A DNA stretch of 64,000 bases from NCBI RefSeq assembly GCF_900113925.1, contig NZ_FORD01000006.1, positions 1 to 64,000 of the forward strand, read 5' to 3'. Below the pieces are notes generated by a model that worked only from the letters and a program-made list of their open reading frames with translations, did no database searches and was not told where the DNA came from. The stretch comes from Nitrosomonas sp. Nm34. GTDB taxonomy: Bacteria; Pseudomonadota; Gammaproteobacteria; Burkholderiales; Nitrosomonadaceae. The first letter of the stretch is position 1. Every line of letters begins with the position of its first letter. The position numbers were made by a program, and so were the translations under genes. Shown piece after piece: positions 45,861 to 57,601 of the stretch.

Positions 45861-47306
45861 ATGTTGATATTTGAACACTCACGACCTGGACGGCGTAATC
45901 GCTCGCAATTTTCAACCACCACAGCAGAAAAAAAGAATATTCCACAAAATCTGCTACGCAAATCGCCCATGCTTCTGCCGGAGGCTTCAGAGATGGATGT
46001 CGTGCGTCATTACACCCGTCTCTCCCAAAAGAATTTTTCGATCGACACGGAATTCTACCCACTGGGTTCCTGTACTATGAAATACAACCCGCGCGCTTGC
46101 AATGCGCTCGCGATGTTACCGCAGTTTCTGGCACGACATCCTTTGGCGCCCGAAGACACAGGACAAGGCTTTCTTGCCTGTATGTATGAATTGCAGGAAA
46201 TATTGAAGGATGTGACCGGGATGGCAGGAGTCAGTCTGACACCCATGGCAGGGGCACAAGGTGAGCTCATCGGAGTCATGATGATACGCGCCTACCATGA
46301 AGCGCGCGGCGACAAAAATCGCACGGAAATCATCGTTCCTGATGCTGCGCATGGCACCAATCCGGCTACTGCTGTCATGTGCGGCTACAAAGTTGTTGAA
46401 ATAGCCACAGATAAAGAAGGCAATGTGGATATGGCTGCATTAAAAGCAGCGGTCGGGCCACAGACTGCGGGTTTGATGCTGACTAATCCCTCAACTTTGG
46501 GAGTTTTTGAGAAAAATGTTTCCGAGATGAGCCGTATCGTTCATGATGCAGGTGGGTTATTGTATTATGATGGAGCTAACCTTAACGCTGTACTCGGTAA
46601 AGTCAAACCAGGCGATATGGGGTTCGATGTTATTCATATCAATTTACACAAAACTTTTTCAACACCTCATGGCGGCGGTGGCCCTGGCGCGGCCCCAGTA
46701 GGTGTCGCCGAGCGTTTGCTGCCCTATTTACCTGTACCTATGGTTGCTCATGAAAGGGGAGTTTATCGCTGGTTGACTGAAAAGGATGTACCACACACAA
46801 TCGGTCGATTATCCGCACATATGGGGAATGCGGGGGTATTGCTGCGAGCTTATGTTTATGTACGTTTGCTGGGCGTAAAAGGAATGAACCGTGTTTCTGA
46901 GTACGCCACGCTCAACGCCAATTATTTAATGGCAGAATTGAGCAAAGCCGGCTTTGAGATTGCCTTCCCGACCCGACGCGCCAGCCATGAGTTTATCGTC
47001 ACGCTGAAAGATATCAAAGAAAAAACAGGTGTCACTGCGATGAATTTAGCTAAACGACTCCTGGATAAAGGCTACCATGCGCCTACCACCTATTTTCCAA
47101 TCTTAATTCCCGAGTGTTTGCTCATTGAACCCGCCGAAACAGAGTCCAAAGAGACGTTAGACGCATTTACTGCTGCCATGAAGGAAATTCTGGTAGAAAT
47201 TCAGGAGCAACCAGACATGGTAAAAAGTGCTCCGCATGATATGCCTCTACGCAAACTGGATGACGTCAAAGCTGCCCGGGAATTAGATTTAACCTGGAAG
47301 CCATAA
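45861..47306 (+). CDS. gcvPB: Glycine dehydrogenase (decarboxylating) subunit 2
   Basis: 481 aa, the catalytic half with PLP-binding Lys264 in [32 protein letters not shown] near the start and [15 protein letters not shown] are standard. It completes the gcvT-H-PA-PB operon. The L protein is not in the operon; a lipoyl-domain Lpd lies at 54.3-56.0 kb. Confidence 0.96.
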   Translation: MLIFEHSRPGRRNRSQFSTTTAEKKNIPQNLLRKSPMLLPEASEMDVVRHYTRLSQKNFSIDTEFYPLGSCTMKYNPRACNALAMLPQFLARHPLAPEDTGQGFLACMYELQEILKDVTGMAGVSLTPMAGAQGELIGVMMIRAYHEARGDKNRTEIIVPDAAHGTNPATAVMCGYKVVEIATDKEGNVDMAALKAAVGPQTAGLMLTNPSTLGVFEKNVSEMSRIVHDAGGLLYYDGANLNAVLGKVKPGDMGFDVIHINLHKTFSTPHGGGGPGAAPVGVAERLLPYLPVPMVAHERGVYRWLTEKDVPHTIGRLSAHMGNAGVLLRAYVYVRLLGVKGMNRVSEYATLNANYLMAELSKAGFEIAFPTRRASHEFIVTLKDIKEKTGVTAMNLAKRLLDKGYHAPTTYFPILIPECLLIEPAETESKETLDAFTAAMKEILVEIQEQPDMVKSAPHDMPLRKLDDVKAARELDLTWKP

Positions 47307-47339
47307 TCCATTGCGATTGTACTTCACATATTAGCTGAC

Positions 47340-47378
47340 TCCCCGACTGATCTGTTTGAATATTGATCTGTTCGGGGA
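47340..47378 (+). terminator. Hairpin at the end of the gcv operon
   Basis: TCCCCGA and TCGGGGA form a 7-bp perfect stem, with inner TGATCTGTT-type symmetry, 34 bp after the gcvPB stop. No T-run follows. Confidence 0.5.
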
Positions 47379-47430
47379 AAAGCTGTTCTAAGGTACCTCA
47401 GATACTCTCAAGCTCTCACACTTATAATCC

Positions 47431-48366
47431 ATGCATACACTTATATGCGGCTCTATTGCTTATGACACCATAATGGTGTTTCAGGACCATTTTAAGCACC
47501 ATATTTTGCCTGACAAACTTCATGTGCTAAATGTGGCCTTTCTGGTCCCCGACATGCGTCGTGAGTTCGGAGGATGTGCTGCCAATATTGCTTATAATCT
47601 AAACATGTTGGGTGGAAATCCAATGATCATGGCCACCGTAGGCAATGATTTCCAGCCTTATGCTTATCGGTTAGAGAAATTGAATTTGGCAAAAGTCTAT
47701 ATTCGTCAGATAAATGAAGCATTTACTGCGCAGGCGTTTATTACAACGGATTTAGATGATAACCAAATTACGGCCTTTCATCCTGGTGCTATGAATTTTT
47801 CGCACTATAATTCTGTAAAAGATGCCAAGGATATCAATCTGGGCATCATTGCACCCGATGGTCGAGAGGGAATGATTGCTCATGCACGCGAATTCCACGA
47901 ATGCGGTATTCCTTTTATATTTGATCCCGGTCAAGGGCTACCAATGTTCAATGGTGATGAATTGATTGATTTTGTCGCTAAAGCTGATTATATCGCAGTC
48001 AATGATTATGAAGGCCAGTTGCTGCAAGAACGTACAAAATACACTTTGAGTGAGCTTGCCGGTAACGTGAAAGCCCTGATCATTACTAAAGGCGCACAGG
48101 GATCGACAATTTATGCAGAAGGTCGCCAACTTGAAATTCCTTGCGTTAAGTCCGATACTATTATCGATCCCACGGGTTGTGGGGATGCTTATCGAGCTGG
48201 ATTACTTTATGGCATCACCCATGATATGGATTGGCAAACCACTGGCCAGCTTGCTTCATTATTAGGTGCCATCAAAATTGCACACCGTGGCGGCCAGAAT
48301 CATCGGTTTAGTCATGACGAAATCGATCAGCTTTATTTTGAAGCATTTGGGAATCGAATCTTCTAG
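47431..48366 (+). CDS. PfkB-family carbohydrate/nucleoside kinase
   Basis: 311 aa. It has the PfkB N-terminal signature GGCAANIAYNLNMLGG and the C-terminal signature DPTGCGDAYRAGLLYG, with the catalytic Asp in GCGDA. Sequence features such as the short N-terminal strand (LICGSIAYDTIMVF) suggest the adenosine kinase/ribokinase-like branch. The substrate cannot be decided. It follows the gcv operon after a hairpin, probably as a separate unit. Confidence 0.88.
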   Translation: MHTLICGSIAYDTIMVFQDHFKHHILPDKLHVLNVAFLVPDMRREFGGCAANIAYNLNMLGGNPMIMATVGNDFQPYAYRLEKLNLAKVYIRQINEAFTAQAFITTDLDDNQITAFHPGAMNFSHYNSVKDAKDINLGIIAPDGREGMIAHAREFHECGIPFIFDPGQGLPMFNGDELIDFVAKADYIAVNDYEGQLLQERTKYTLSELAGNVKALIITKGAQGSTIYAEGRQLEIPCVKSDTIIDPTGCGDAYRAGLLYGITHDMDWQTTGQLASLLGAIKIAHRGGQNHRFSHDEIDQLYFEAFGNRIF

Positions 48367-48444
48367 AAGAAACGGAATTTGGATTAGGATTGAGATAAAT
48401 CTACTCTACTCTTCCTCAAGGTGCATTAACCGCCTTATGATCTC

Positions 48445-49242
48445 ATGAATAGCATCCAAACTTCTAAAATAATTCAGGTCATCAGACTCGTTAGACTATT
48501 GCTGCATATCTTTTCTGGTTTGTTTCAATCCCTTGCCTATCCTTATTTTAGTCGACCCAGGCAGAGATATATGGTACGCAAATGGGCGACAAAACTGCTT
48601 GAAATTTTGAATATTAAATTAAGTTGTCGTGGCTCCTTACCCCCTGAAGATAAGCAGCGTGTCATATTAATTGCCAATCATATCTCCTGGCTGGATATCA
48701 TAATTATTCTGGCACTATATCCTGTCAGATTTGTAGCTAAAACTGAGATTCTCAGCTGGCCCTTACTTAACATCTTATGTGATAGAGCGGGGACCATATT
48801 TATTGCACGCGGGAAACGCAATGATACGCGACGCGTTAACCAGGATATCGGTGAAGTACTGGTGGGTGGAGATAGTGTTGCCATCTTTCCAGAAGGCAGA
48901 ACGAGTGATGGGACAGCTCTTCTTCACTTTCATGCCTCTTTGCTCCAATCTGCGGTAACCGTGCAAGCCATTCTATACCCGGTTGCAATCAGATATCGCG
49001 ATATAGCAGGAGCGTCTAATACGAACGTTGCCTATGTCGACTCGACTATCGTAGAGTCGCTAAAACTTATACTGAAGCAACCTACCATTAAGGCTGAATT
49101 ATATTTTCTGGATCCAATCAATTGTACAGGCAAAAATCGGCGAGAATTAACACGCTTATCAGAGCATGCTATTGCTGAAACGCTACAATTACCCGTTATA
49201 AGCAAGGCACCTGAAAAACTTTCCGGTCTTCCAGACGAATAG
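48445..49242 (+). CDS. plsC: 1-acyl-sn-glycerol-3-phosphate acyltransferase
   Basis: 265 aa with the HX4D motif in NHISWLD (H79, D84) and the FPEGRTSDG motif of glycerolipid acyltransferases. A hydrophobic N-terminus (LVRLLLHIFSGLFQSLAYPY) anchors it in the membrane. It forms phosphatidic acid. Its last 47 bp overlap the 3' end of the convergent apaH gene. Confidence 0.85.
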   Translation: MNSIQTSKIIQVIRLVRLLLHIFSGLFQSLAYPYFSRPRQRYMVRKWATKLLEILNIKLSCRGSLPPEDKQRVILIANHISWLDIIIILALYPVRFVAKTEILSWPLLNILCDRAGTIFIARGKRNDTRRVNQDIGEVLVGGDSVAIFPEGRTSDGTALLHFHASLLQSAVTVQAILYPVAIRYRDIAGASNTNVAYVDSTIVESLKLILKQPTIKAELYFLDPINCTGKNRRELTRLSEHAIAETLQLPVISKAPEKLSGLPDE

Positions 49243-49996
49243 CAGTAAGCTTCCCTTTCCAAAAACAACCTGTATCCAACGCTATCAAGTTTTCCCTTAT
49301 CTGTAGGCCGAGCGCAGACCAATGACCAAAAATAAGGGTTGTTGATTTGCTGGCACGATGAGGTACTTCAAACCACGGTAGGTAACCTTGAGGAATAGAC
49401 TGCAGCAGACCTTTATAGGTAAAATCCATCCTACCGTCCGCTGTACAAACACGTAGACGAGTCATCGCATTAATAATGACGCGCAAGCGTTCATAGCCAG
49501 CCAAGCCGTCATGCCAGAAATTGGGTTCATTGCCATACATATGTAACAAAAATTCATGATAATTTTGTTTACATAAGGCAGTTTCTACTTCATGTGCAAG
49601 CTCTGCTGCTTGAGGAATATCCCAGCTTGGTAATATCCCAGCATGGACTAAAGCATATTCATCCTCAACATAAAACAATTTTTGATGGCGCAACCAGTTG
49701 AGTAAATCATTACGATCAGGCGCATCCAGTATATCCTGCAACGTATCACCTGAATGCTGTTTGCTCAAGCCTTCTGCAACCAGAAGCAAATGTAAATCAT
49801 GATTACCCAATACTGGAATAACTGCGTTGTCTAGTTCTATGATAGAACGCAACAAAGTGAGTGAATCTGGCCCACGGTTGACGAGATCACCCACTAACCA
49901 CAATTTATCTCTTGTAGCGTTAAACCCAATTAATTCAACAAGCTGTTGGAATGATTGATAGCAACCTTGCACATCGCCAATAGCGTAAGTGGCCAT
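49196..49996 (-). CDS. apaH: Bis(5'-nucleosyl)-tetraphosphatase, symmetrical
   Basis: 266 aa, metallophosphoesterase with GDVQGCYQSF, GDLVNRGPDSL and GNHDLHLL in order and HAGILPSWD in the middle. Hydrolyses Ap4A and related alarmones to ADP. It converges with plsC and the genes share 47 bp. Confidence 0.95.
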   Translation of the reverse strand: MATYAIGDVQGCYQSFQQLVELIGFNATRDKLWLVGDLVNRGPDSLTLLRSIIELDNAVIPVLGNHDLHLLLVAEGLSKQHSGDTLQDILDAPDRNDLLNWLRHQKLFYVEDEYALVHAGILPSWDIPQAAELAHEVETALCKQNYHEFLLHMYGNEPNFWHDGLAGYERLRVIINAMTRLRVCTADGRMDFTYKGLLQSIPQGYLPWFEVPHRASKSTTLIFGHWSALGLQIRENLIALDTGCFWKGKLTAIRLEDRKVFQVPCL

Positions 49997-50028
49997 AATG
50001 AGACCGGATAATTAGGATTTGATTTTCT

Positions 50029-50856
<828 letters not shown>

Positions 50857-50971
50857 TTAGTTAATTCCATTCTACCCCATTCCGAGATTGAACTGATTGG
50901 ATCTCTGTAGATCAAATAATAGGGTGAATTTATTCCTTACTGCTTGCTACAACCTGTTTTGTCAAGCTATT

Positions 50972-51397
50972 CTATTCTTGGGAACCTTTATCATTTTCAC
51001 CCTGATCTTCTTTCAAGTATGGCAGACGCTCTTCTCCCAGACGAGGCGTTGCTGACAACAAATTATCTGAAGAAGGAGAAAGTGAAAAATCGCCGTTAAT
51101 ATGAGAAAGCCGATCGCCATCAAAAATTACAGTAAGCGTTCGCTTCTCAGACAATGTTCCACGTGGTGCCAAATAATAAAAATAGTCCCAGCGATTGTTA
51201 TGGAACACATCAGTAATAAGTGGTGTGCCTAAAACAAAACGCACTTGCGACCGGGTCATCCCCGGTTTTAATTTCTCTATCATTTCTTGAGTAACTACAT
51301 TACCCTGCTGGATATCGATTTTATAAGGCAGTGCAGGGATATAAGTACAACCAAAAAATAAAAAAGCAACCAATAACAGTAGTATTTTTAGATGCAT
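50972..51397 (-). CDS. bamE: Outer membrane assembly lipoprotein BamE
   Basis: About 141 aa from the ATG at 51397 (a TTG at 51421 would add eight residues). Lipobox LFFGC, then the SmpA/OmlA fold with [20 protein letters not shown] and [20 protein letters not shown]. Part of the BAM complex that inserts outer-membrane proteins. It is divergent from fur, an arrangement common in proteobacteria. The acidic/Asn-rich tail after residue 105 is not part of the core. Confidence 0.92.
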   Translation of the reverse strand: MHLKILLLLVAFLFFGCTYIPALPYKIDIQQGNVVTQEMIEKLKPGMTRSQVRFVLGTPLITDVFHNNRWDYFYYLAPRGTLSEKRTLTVIFDGDRLSHINGDFSLSPSSDNLLSATPRLGEERLPYLKEDQGENDKGSQE

Positions 51398-51493
51398 ACT
51401 AAGCACGGGTATGATGTTCAAAGGAGTATTTTCAAAGTGAACTAAGCACTATACTATATGATACAGCAAATAATTTCTCGGATTGATTAAACC

Positions 51494-51937
51494 ATGAGCA
51501 AATATGAAGATCTCAAAGGCATTGACCTCAAAACAATTGGCTTAAAAACGACCCTGCCCCGCCTCAAGATACTCAACCTGTTTGAGAATAGCTCGGTTCG
51601 CCACTTATCGGCAGAAGATGTCTATAAGGAATTACTCAATGAAGGAGAAGATATTGGTCTTGCGACAGTCTACCGTGTATTAACGCAGTTTGAGCAGGCT
51701 GGTTTACTTGAACGCCATCATTTTGAAAGTGGCAAAGCTGTGTTCGAACTAAGTAGTGACTCGCATCATGATCATTTAGTTTGTTTACAATGCGGTCGTG
51801 TAGAAGAATTTTATGATGCAGAAATCGAGAAACGCCAAATCAGAATCGCCAAAGACCGTGGATTCAGTCTGCAGGCCCACTCACTGTCGCTCTATGCTGA
51901 TTGTACTAAAACAGATTGCCCTTATCGAAAATTATGA
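51494..51937 (+). CDS. fur: Ferric uptake regulator Fur
   Basis: 147 aa. The N-terminal winged helix contains [14 protein letters not shown] and the metal sites are in [20 protein letters not shown] and the C-terminal CTKTDCPYR. Iron-loaded Fur represses iron uptake genes. Divergent from bamE; the next gene starts inside its stop codon (ATGA). Confidence 0.96.
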   Translation: MSKYEDLKGIDLKTIGLKTTLPRLKILNLFENSSVRHLSAEDVYKELLNEGEDIGLATVYRVLTQFEQAGLLERHHFESGKAVFELSSDSHHDHLVCLQCGRVEEFYDAEIEKRQIRIAKDRGFSLQAHSLSLYADCTKTDCPYRKL

Positions 51938-52488
51938 AATACCCGCTGCGAAATATTAGGAACAGGGCATGGCGATTTATCGGAATCAGTTATGGATGGA
52001 GTACAGCATCATTTGTTTTCCTTCCTCTTTGCTTGCTGCTGATTTCACTTTCTGTACAAGCACAATCTGTCATTGACGAGCAAATTCGTCAACTAGAAAC
52101 TGACTTATTACAAATAAATCAAAATCAACAAAATATTTATCAGCAATTCCAGATGACGCAAGAACTTCGTCGTAATGAATTACAACAGCAAGAAGAAATC
52201 ACTTCTATTCCTCCCATGGGAACATATCCTCAAACAGGAGCAGCCCCCGAACTGGGATCAGCCAAAATGAGCGATTTTTTACCAGAAGTAACCATCGGCG
52301 GTTCTCCGCCAAGTTACGAAGAAATGGTCCGAAAAAAGCAAGAGCGCCAGAAGCGGATACAGCAATACAACTCGGATCTGGATCGACTCCATGCCCAATA
52401 TCAAGAATTGGAAACTGAAAAAAGAGTTCTAATGGAACAAATAATTGACTTGAGGCGAAGCAAGCAACAAGAAGAGCTCACTCGATAA
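51934..52488 (+). CDS. Exported coiled-coil protein of unknown function
   Basis: 184 aa from the ATG overlapping the fur stop. A twin-basic-rich N-terminus and hydrophobic segment ([18 protein letters not shown]) act as a signal peptide with cleavage after AQA. The mature part has two Gln/Glu-rich coiled-coil segments ([20 protein letters not shown], and [20 protein letters not shown]) around a Pro/Gly-rich linker. Translational coupling to fur is visible. I do not recognise the family. Confidence 0.65.
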   Translation: MKYPLRNIRNRAWRFIGISYGWSTASFVFLPLCLLLISLSVQAQSVIDEQIRQLETDLLQINQNQQNIYQQFQMTQELRRNELQQQEEITSIPPMGTYPQTGAAPELGSAKMSDFLPEVTIGGSPPSYEEMVRKKQERQKRIQQYNSDLDRLHAQYQELETEKRVLMEQIIDLRRSKQQEELTR

Positions 52489-52496
52489 AATAAAAT

Positions 52497-52533
52497 GGCG
52501 TGACTTAGGTTAAATAAGCCTTCCAGTCACGCC
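52497..52533. terminator. Bidirectional hairpin between convergent genes
   Basis: GGCGTGACT and AGTCACGCC form a perfect 9-bp stem with a 19-nt loop between two converging genes. Confidence 0.6.
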
Positions 52534-52567
52534 TCAATTCCAACTACACTTTATAATTTTATTATTA

Positions 52568-52987
52568 TCAATATATTTTCTTCTCAGTATTACTTCGATC
52601 CTTAGCGATATTCCCTGTTTTTACTGTATTTCCACACTGATAAGCATCACCGGAAGCATGTGGATAGGAATCAGATTCTGTTGAATTTTCTCGCCACACG
52701 AGATGGGTAGCTTTAAGCTCCGAAGCCATTCTTAAGGCTCTGTCTTCCGCCTTATGCTTTCTCGCATTCATAGATAACTTACCCCAATCTGAGCTTCCCC
52801 ATACTTTCCCAAGATAATTACATCTTTTACTCTCCATCTCGGCTTTAGCAACTTGAACAATGTTATATGAATTTCCTGCTGCTACGGCAACAGCTGTCAC
52901 AAAGCCGAGAGAGATAACCAAAGCTTGTATACCGATCAGAAGTATCCGCGGTAGTGCAATTATGAAATTAAATAATTTAATTTTCAT
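52568..52987 (-). CDS. Membrane/exported protein, DUF4156-like
   Basis: 139 aa. The N-terminal hydrophobic segment (IALPRILLIGIQALVISLGF) is a signal or anchor. The mature part has KRCNYLGKVWGSSDW, ALRMASELKATHLVWREN and SGDAYQCGN, a pattern (Cys, LG.V, A...G..H) like small DUF4156-type exported proteins with two cysteines likely joined by a disulfide. Function unknown. Confidence 0.55.
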   Translation of the reverse strand: MKIKLFNFIIALPRILLIGIQALVISLGFVTAVAVAAGNSYNIVQVAKAEMESKRCNYLGKVWGSSDWGKLSMNARKHKAEDRALRMASELKATHLVWRENSTESDSYPHASGDAYQCGNTVKTGNIAKDRSNTEKKIY

Positions 52988-53332
52988 TTCACTTATACCT
53001 TTAAATTTTCAATTATTTTCTACTTGGTATAATTGCATTAGTATACGTGCTCATCCGTCAACAGTAATATGCTTGCTTTATACGAACAATAATTTCACTT
53101 CCCGTCTCTATTAAAAATTATACCAATCAGGTACTCTTAAATTTCACCTTTAATTCCCAATATAAACAAATGAAATTTGTTACGATTCAACCTTTGAGCC
53201 TCTTCTTATGGATGAATGATATTGGTAAAAGAGTGAGAAAATAAGTAGGTTAGAATGAAATATATTGTTGTTTGTAAGGACACAATAAAATAATTTATAA
53301 TTCAATATTTGGTTATGATGAGAAATTAATTT

Positions 53333-54289
53333 ATGCAAGATCTTAATCTGATTGCCACCTTTGCACGTGTTGTAGAAGCAGGCAGCTTTGCTGAAGCAGC
53401 CCGCCGCATGGATACTTCTCGCTCTGCAGTAAGTAAAGCTGTAGCTAAACTTGAAGTTGATCTAGGCGCAAGATTGCTGAATCGCAGCACACGTCATCTT
53501 AGCTTGACCGAAGTGGGGAGTGCCTTTGCCGAACATTCGGTACGCATCCTGGAAGAAGCAGAGCACGCTGAGCAGGTGGTTACAAGTCTACATGCCGAAC
53601 CGCGGGGTATGCTGAGAATTTGTGCCTCGGTGGCATTTGGTACTCTTCACGTTGCACCTGCCCTGGCTGATTTCCTTGCTCGATATCCCGAAATTCGAAT
53701 TGATTTGACCATTACGGATCGTCCAGTAGATATCGTGGAAGAAGGATACGATGTCATCATTCGTGTCACTGGCGAACCAAACCTTAATTTGATAGCTCGT
53801 AAGCTGGCTCCTGTACGTCGAAAACTGGTTGCCACCCCGGACTATTTTCTTAGACGCGGCGTGCCACTAACACCGAGTGACCTGGTTAATCATAATTGCC
53901 TCGACTACACCCTTTCAGGTGAGCAAGGTTACTGGCGCTTTAAAGGGCCGGAAGGAGAAATTGCCGTACCTGTTTCAGGAACACTGCGTATCAACGATGA
54001 CGATGCGCTTTCTCAAGCTGTGCTCGGCGGTCTGGGGATTGCTCTGTTACCCACCTTTACCATTGGAAAAGAACTGCAAAATGGTCATTTACAGGCTGTA
54101 TTGTCTGAATATATCCCGGTAGAACGCTATGTGTATGCGTGTTATCTTCCTAATCGTTATCTGCCAGCCAAGGTTCGCTCATTTATTGATTTTCTTTCAG
54201 CACGGATTGGCAGAGAACCTTATTGGGATAGCCCGTCTGCACAACCCGAACCTAAAAATCGTCCATCAAACTCTATGAAACATGAATGA
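53333..54289 (+). CDS. LysR-family transcriptional regulator
   Basis: 318 aa. The N-terminal winged helix-turn-helix is typical (FARVVEAGSFAEAARRMDTS, then RSAVSKAVAKLE). The effector domain follows, with the LDYTLSGEQGYWRFKGPEGE region common to the subgroup that includes many repressors of oxidoreductases and efflux genes. Its target is not indicated; the nearest gene is lpd on the opposite strand, tail to tail 5 bp away. The 200 bp upstream show no divergent gene. Confidence 0.92.
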   Translation: MQDLNLIATFARVVEAGSFAEAARRMDTSRSAVSKAVAKLEVDLGARLLNRSTRHLSLTEVGSAFAEHSVRILEEAEHAEQVVTSLHAEPRGMLRICASVAFGTLHVAPALADFLARYPEIRIDLTITDRPVDIVEEGYDVIIRVTGEPNLNLIARKLAPVRRKLVATPDYFLRRGVPLTPSDLVNHNCLDYTLSGEQGYWRFKGPEGEIAVPVSGTLRINDDDALSQAVLGGLGIALLPTFTIGKELQNGHLQAVLSEYIPVERYVYACYLPNRYLPAKVRSFIDFLSARIGREPYWDSPSAQPEPKNRPSNSMKHE

Positions 54290-54294
54290 TAAAA

Positions 54295-56010
54295 TTATCG
54301 CCTAGGCATATATAAATCGGTTATCGTATTCTCTGCTATCTCCGCAGAGAAGAAAATCGTTTCAGATAAAGTCGGATGAGGATGAATGGTCAGACTGATA
54401 TCTTGCGCATCGACGCCCATCTCCAGCGCGAGTACGGCTTCTGCAATTAACTCACCAGCATGCGTACCGACAATACCTGCACCCAGGATTTGACGGGAAT
54501 TTTTATCTAATAACAACTTGGTGAAGCCTTCTTCCCGCGCCATGGCAATCGCGCGGCCGCTGGCTGCCCAAGGAAATATCGCTTTTTCATAATCAATTCC
54601 TTGTTTTTTGGCTTCGATCTCAGTCAAACCCATCCAGGCAATTTCTGGATCAGTATAAGCCACTGAAGGGATAGCACGTGCATCAAAGGCTACTTTGTGC
54701 CCAGCAATCACCTCGGCAGCAAGTTTACCTTCATGCGTCGCCTTATGCGCTAGCATAGGCTCGCCTGCAATATCACCAATCGCAAAAATATGCGGGATAT
54801 TGGTGCGCATTTGCCCATCCACCGGAATAAAACCACGCTCGTTTACCTGCACATTTGCATGTTCTGCACCAATCATTTTTCCATTAGGACGACGCCCAAC
54901 TGCAACCAGAATACGATCATATAATTGAGGCTCAGGTGCATGATCCCCTTCGAAAAACACATTTAATCCTTTCTCTCCGGCTTCAATCTTACTGACCTTG
55001 GTGCCGAAATAGATCGCTTCATAACGTTTCAATATATGCTGGTAAAGCGGTTTGACCAGATCACTATCAGCCCCCGGAATGAGTTGATCCATCTGCTCGA
55101 CTATGCTTATTTGGCTGCCCAGCGCATCATACACGGTCGCCATTTCCAGGCCGATAATGCCCCCACCGATCACCAGCATCCGTTTAGGAATATCCCGCAA
55201 TCTCAATGCATCGGTAGAATCCATCATACGGCCATCATCATAAGGAAAACCCGGAATACGCGTGGCAGTGGAACCTGCAGCGATAATACAATGATCGAAT
55301 GAAACCGTTTTGATACCGTCAGCGGTGTTCACTTCCATCATGTTAGGGGAAACAAACTTACCGGCACCCTGGATAATTTCTACCTTGCGCTGTTTGGCAA
55401 GTGCTGCCAACCCTTTAGTGAGCTTACCCACAACAGACTCTTTCCAAGTTCGCAACTTATCGATAGCGATCTGAGGCTGGCTAAAAATAATACCCTGCTG
55501 CTCGATCTCTTTAGTCTCAGCAATCACCTTCGCCACATGCAGCAGTGCTTTAGAAGGAATACAGCCCACATTCAGGCATACTCCCCCTAGTGTGGGATAA
55601 CGCTCTATCAGTACCACTTGCTTACCCAGATCAGCTGCACGGAAAGCTGCCGTGTAACCACCCGGCCCTGCCCCCAGCACAACGACTTCGGCATGTTGAG
55701 TCCCGCGCGTGGTCGCTGCTGTCCGGGCTTCAGTTGAAGCAGTTTCTGGTGCTGGAGCGGGAGCAGGAGCAAGGACTTCTAACGTCATGATCGGTGATCC
55801 CTGCGATATCTTATCTCCCACCTTAACGAGCATTTCCTTGACAAGCCCTGCTTCAGGAGAAGGTACTTCCATCGAGGCTTTCTCCGTCTCCAGGGTAATT
55901 AATGAAGTTTCTTTTTCAATCTTATCACCTGGTTTAACCAGCACTTCAATGACGGAAACGGCTTTGAAATCGCCAATATCAGGAACTTCTACTTTAATTA
56001 GATTTGCCAT
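54295..56010 (-). CDS. lpdA: Dihydrolipoamide dehydrogenase with N-terminal lipoyl domain
   Basis: 571 aa. Residues 1-80 are a lipoyl domain with the modified Lys44 in [16 protein letters not shown]. An Ala/Pro-rich linker follows, then the FAD motif [11 protein letters not shown], the redox disulfide in [13 protein letters not shown], and the C-terminal His-Glu in [10 protein letters not shown]. It reoxidises dihydrolipoyl groups of pyruvate dehydrogenase and could also serve as L protein for the nearby glycine cleavage system. No aceE or aceF is within the window. Confidence 0.95.
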   Translation of the reverse strand: MANLIKVEVPDIGDFKAVSVIEVLVKPGDKIEKETSLITLETEKASMEVPSPEAGLVKEMLVKVGDKISQGSPIMTLEVLAPAPAPAPETASTEARTAATTRGTQHAEVVVLGAGPGGYTAAFRAADLGKQVVLIERYPTLGGVCLNVGCIPSKALLHVAKVIAETKEIEQQGIIFSQPQIAIDKLRTWKESVVGKLTKGLAALAKQRKVEIIQGAGKFVSPNMMEVNTADGIKTVSFDHCIIAAGSTATRIPGFPYDDGRMMDSTDALRLRDIPKRMLVIGGGIIGLEMATVYDALGSQISIVEQMDQLIPGADSDLVKPLYQHILKRYEAIYFGTKVSKIEAGEKGLNVFFEGDHAPEPQLYDRILVAVGRRPNGKMIGAEHANVQVNERGFIPVDGQMRTNIPHIFAIGDIAGEPMLAHKATHEGKLAAEVIAGHKVAFDARAIPSVAYTDPEIAWMGLTEIEAKKQGIDYEKAIFPWAASGRAIAMAREEGFTKLLLDKNSRQILGAGIVGTHAGELIAEAVLALEMGVDAQDISLTIHPHPTLSETIFFSAEIAENTITDLYMPRR

Positions 56011-56059
56011 ACTTCTTGTTTTTAAAATTGAGAAGATTTGAGGGTGATCAATTCATCGG

Positions 56060-57325
56060 TTACTGTCGTATCTGGCCATCGCCGAGCACGATAAATTTCT
56101 GACTCGTCAGTCCTTCCAATCCTACCGGACCGCGTGCATGAATTTTATCGGTGGAAATACCAATTTCTGCCCCCAGCCCATATTCAAAGCCATCGGCAAA
56201 ACGCGTGGAAGTATTGACCATGACTGAACTTGAATCCACTTCGCGCAGAAAACGGCGTACATGACTATAATTTTCTGTCACAATTGCATCGGTATGCTGA
56301 GACCCATAGGCAGTAATATGCTCGATTGCCTGATCCAGACCACTAACAACGCCGATATTCAGGATAGGCGCCAGGTATTCGGTGCGCCAGTCTTCTTCTG
56401 TGGCCAGTTTCATTTGCGGAATAATGGCACAAGCCGCCTTGTTACCTCGTAGCTCGACATCTTTATCCAGGTAGATTTTGCAAAGAGGAGGCAAAACTTG
56501 TTTGGCAACGCCTTCATGCACGAGTAAGGTTTCCATGGTATTGCACGTGCCATAGCGCTGTGTCTTGGCATTGTCAGCAATACGGATGGCTTTTTCCAGA
56601 TCGGCTTGATCGTCGATATAAACATGACAGATCCCATCCAGATGCTTGATCACAGGGATGCATGCCTCACTGGAAATGCGCTCAATGAGTCCTTTGCCTC
56701 CGCGTGGCACAATGATGTCGACAAATTCTTTCATGGTAATCAGCTCACCCACTGCCGCACGGTCGCTGGTTTCAATTATTTGCACGGCTGTTTCCGGCAG
56801 CCTGGCAGCCCGTAGCCCTTCTTTCACACAGACAGCAATGGCTTGATTGCTGTGCATCGCTTCCGATCCGCCGCGCAATATCGCTGCATTGCCTGCTTTC
56901 AGGCATAGACCCGCTGCATCCGCGGTTACATTCGGTCGCGCTTCATAAATGATGCCGATCACCCCCAACGGTACGCGCATTTTGCCTACTTGAATACCGG
57001 AAGGCCGATAATTCAAATCACTCATCTCGCCAATAGGATCAGACAAAGCTGCAATTTGCAGCAAGCCATCAGCCATGCTTGCGATACTCTTAGAAGAAAG
57101 CGCCAAACGGTCGATCATCGCTGAACCCAACCCTTTAGCTTTTGCATTCTCGAGATCGCGTGTATTGGCACCTAATAAATTTTTCTCATCGTGCCTGATC
57201 GCTTTGGCCATTGCAATGAGTGCCTGGTTTTTGCTTGCCGTATCCGCTTTTGCCATTAAACGCGAAGCAGTTCGGGCATTCTGCCCAACCGCTTGCATGT
57301 AAACTTTAATATTTGTGATATCCAT
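56060..57325 (-). CDS. proA: Gamma-glutamyl phosphate reductase
   Basis: About 421 aa from the ATG at 57325 behind TTGGAG; an ATG at 57367 is in frame but lies before that ribosome binding site. ALDH fold with [20 protein letters not shown], and the catalytic Cys in [15 protein letters not shown]. The Arg-Gly-rich [11 protein letters not shown] segment is typical of ProA. Second step of proline synthesis. Confidence 0.96.
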   Translation of the reverse strand: MDITNIKVYMQAVGQNARTASRLMAKADTASKNQALIAMAKAIRHDEKNLLGANTRDLENAKAKGLGSAMIDRLALSSKSIASMADGLLQIAALSDPIGEMSDLNYRPSGIQVGKMRVPLGVIGIIYEARPNVTADAAGLCLKAGNAAILRGGSEAMHSNQAIAVCVKEGLRAARLPETAVQIIETSDRAAVGELITMKEFVDIIVPRGGKGLIERISSEACIPVIKHLDGICHVYIDDQADLEKAIRIADNAKTQRYGTCNTMETLLVHEGVAKQVLPPLCKIYLDKDVELRGNKAACAIIPQMKLATEEDWRTEYLAPILNIGVVSGLDQAIEHITAYGSQHTDAIVTENYSHVRRFLREVDSSSVMVNTSTRFADGFEYGLGAEIGISTDKIHARGPVGLEGLTSQKFIVLGDGQIRQ

Positions 57326-57601
57326 CAAGTAACTCCAAAGTGAGCAGTAGCTCGAAATGGACAGCATCTTAAGAAATCAGAAATTTTTCTCACTCTAATT
57401 TTTAAAAATAATTGATTCTATCCAAAGCTAATAAGAAATATAGCGCATTATTTTACATGGCGTATTGATATGTCACATGCTTTTTTGGATGCAGACAAAT
57501 CCACTCTAATCGATAAAGTTGATTATTCTGGTGAAGTACAAACTAAATGTATGCAACTAAAAAACTCGGCATCTTAATAGTCTTACTAATAGACTTACGG
57601 C

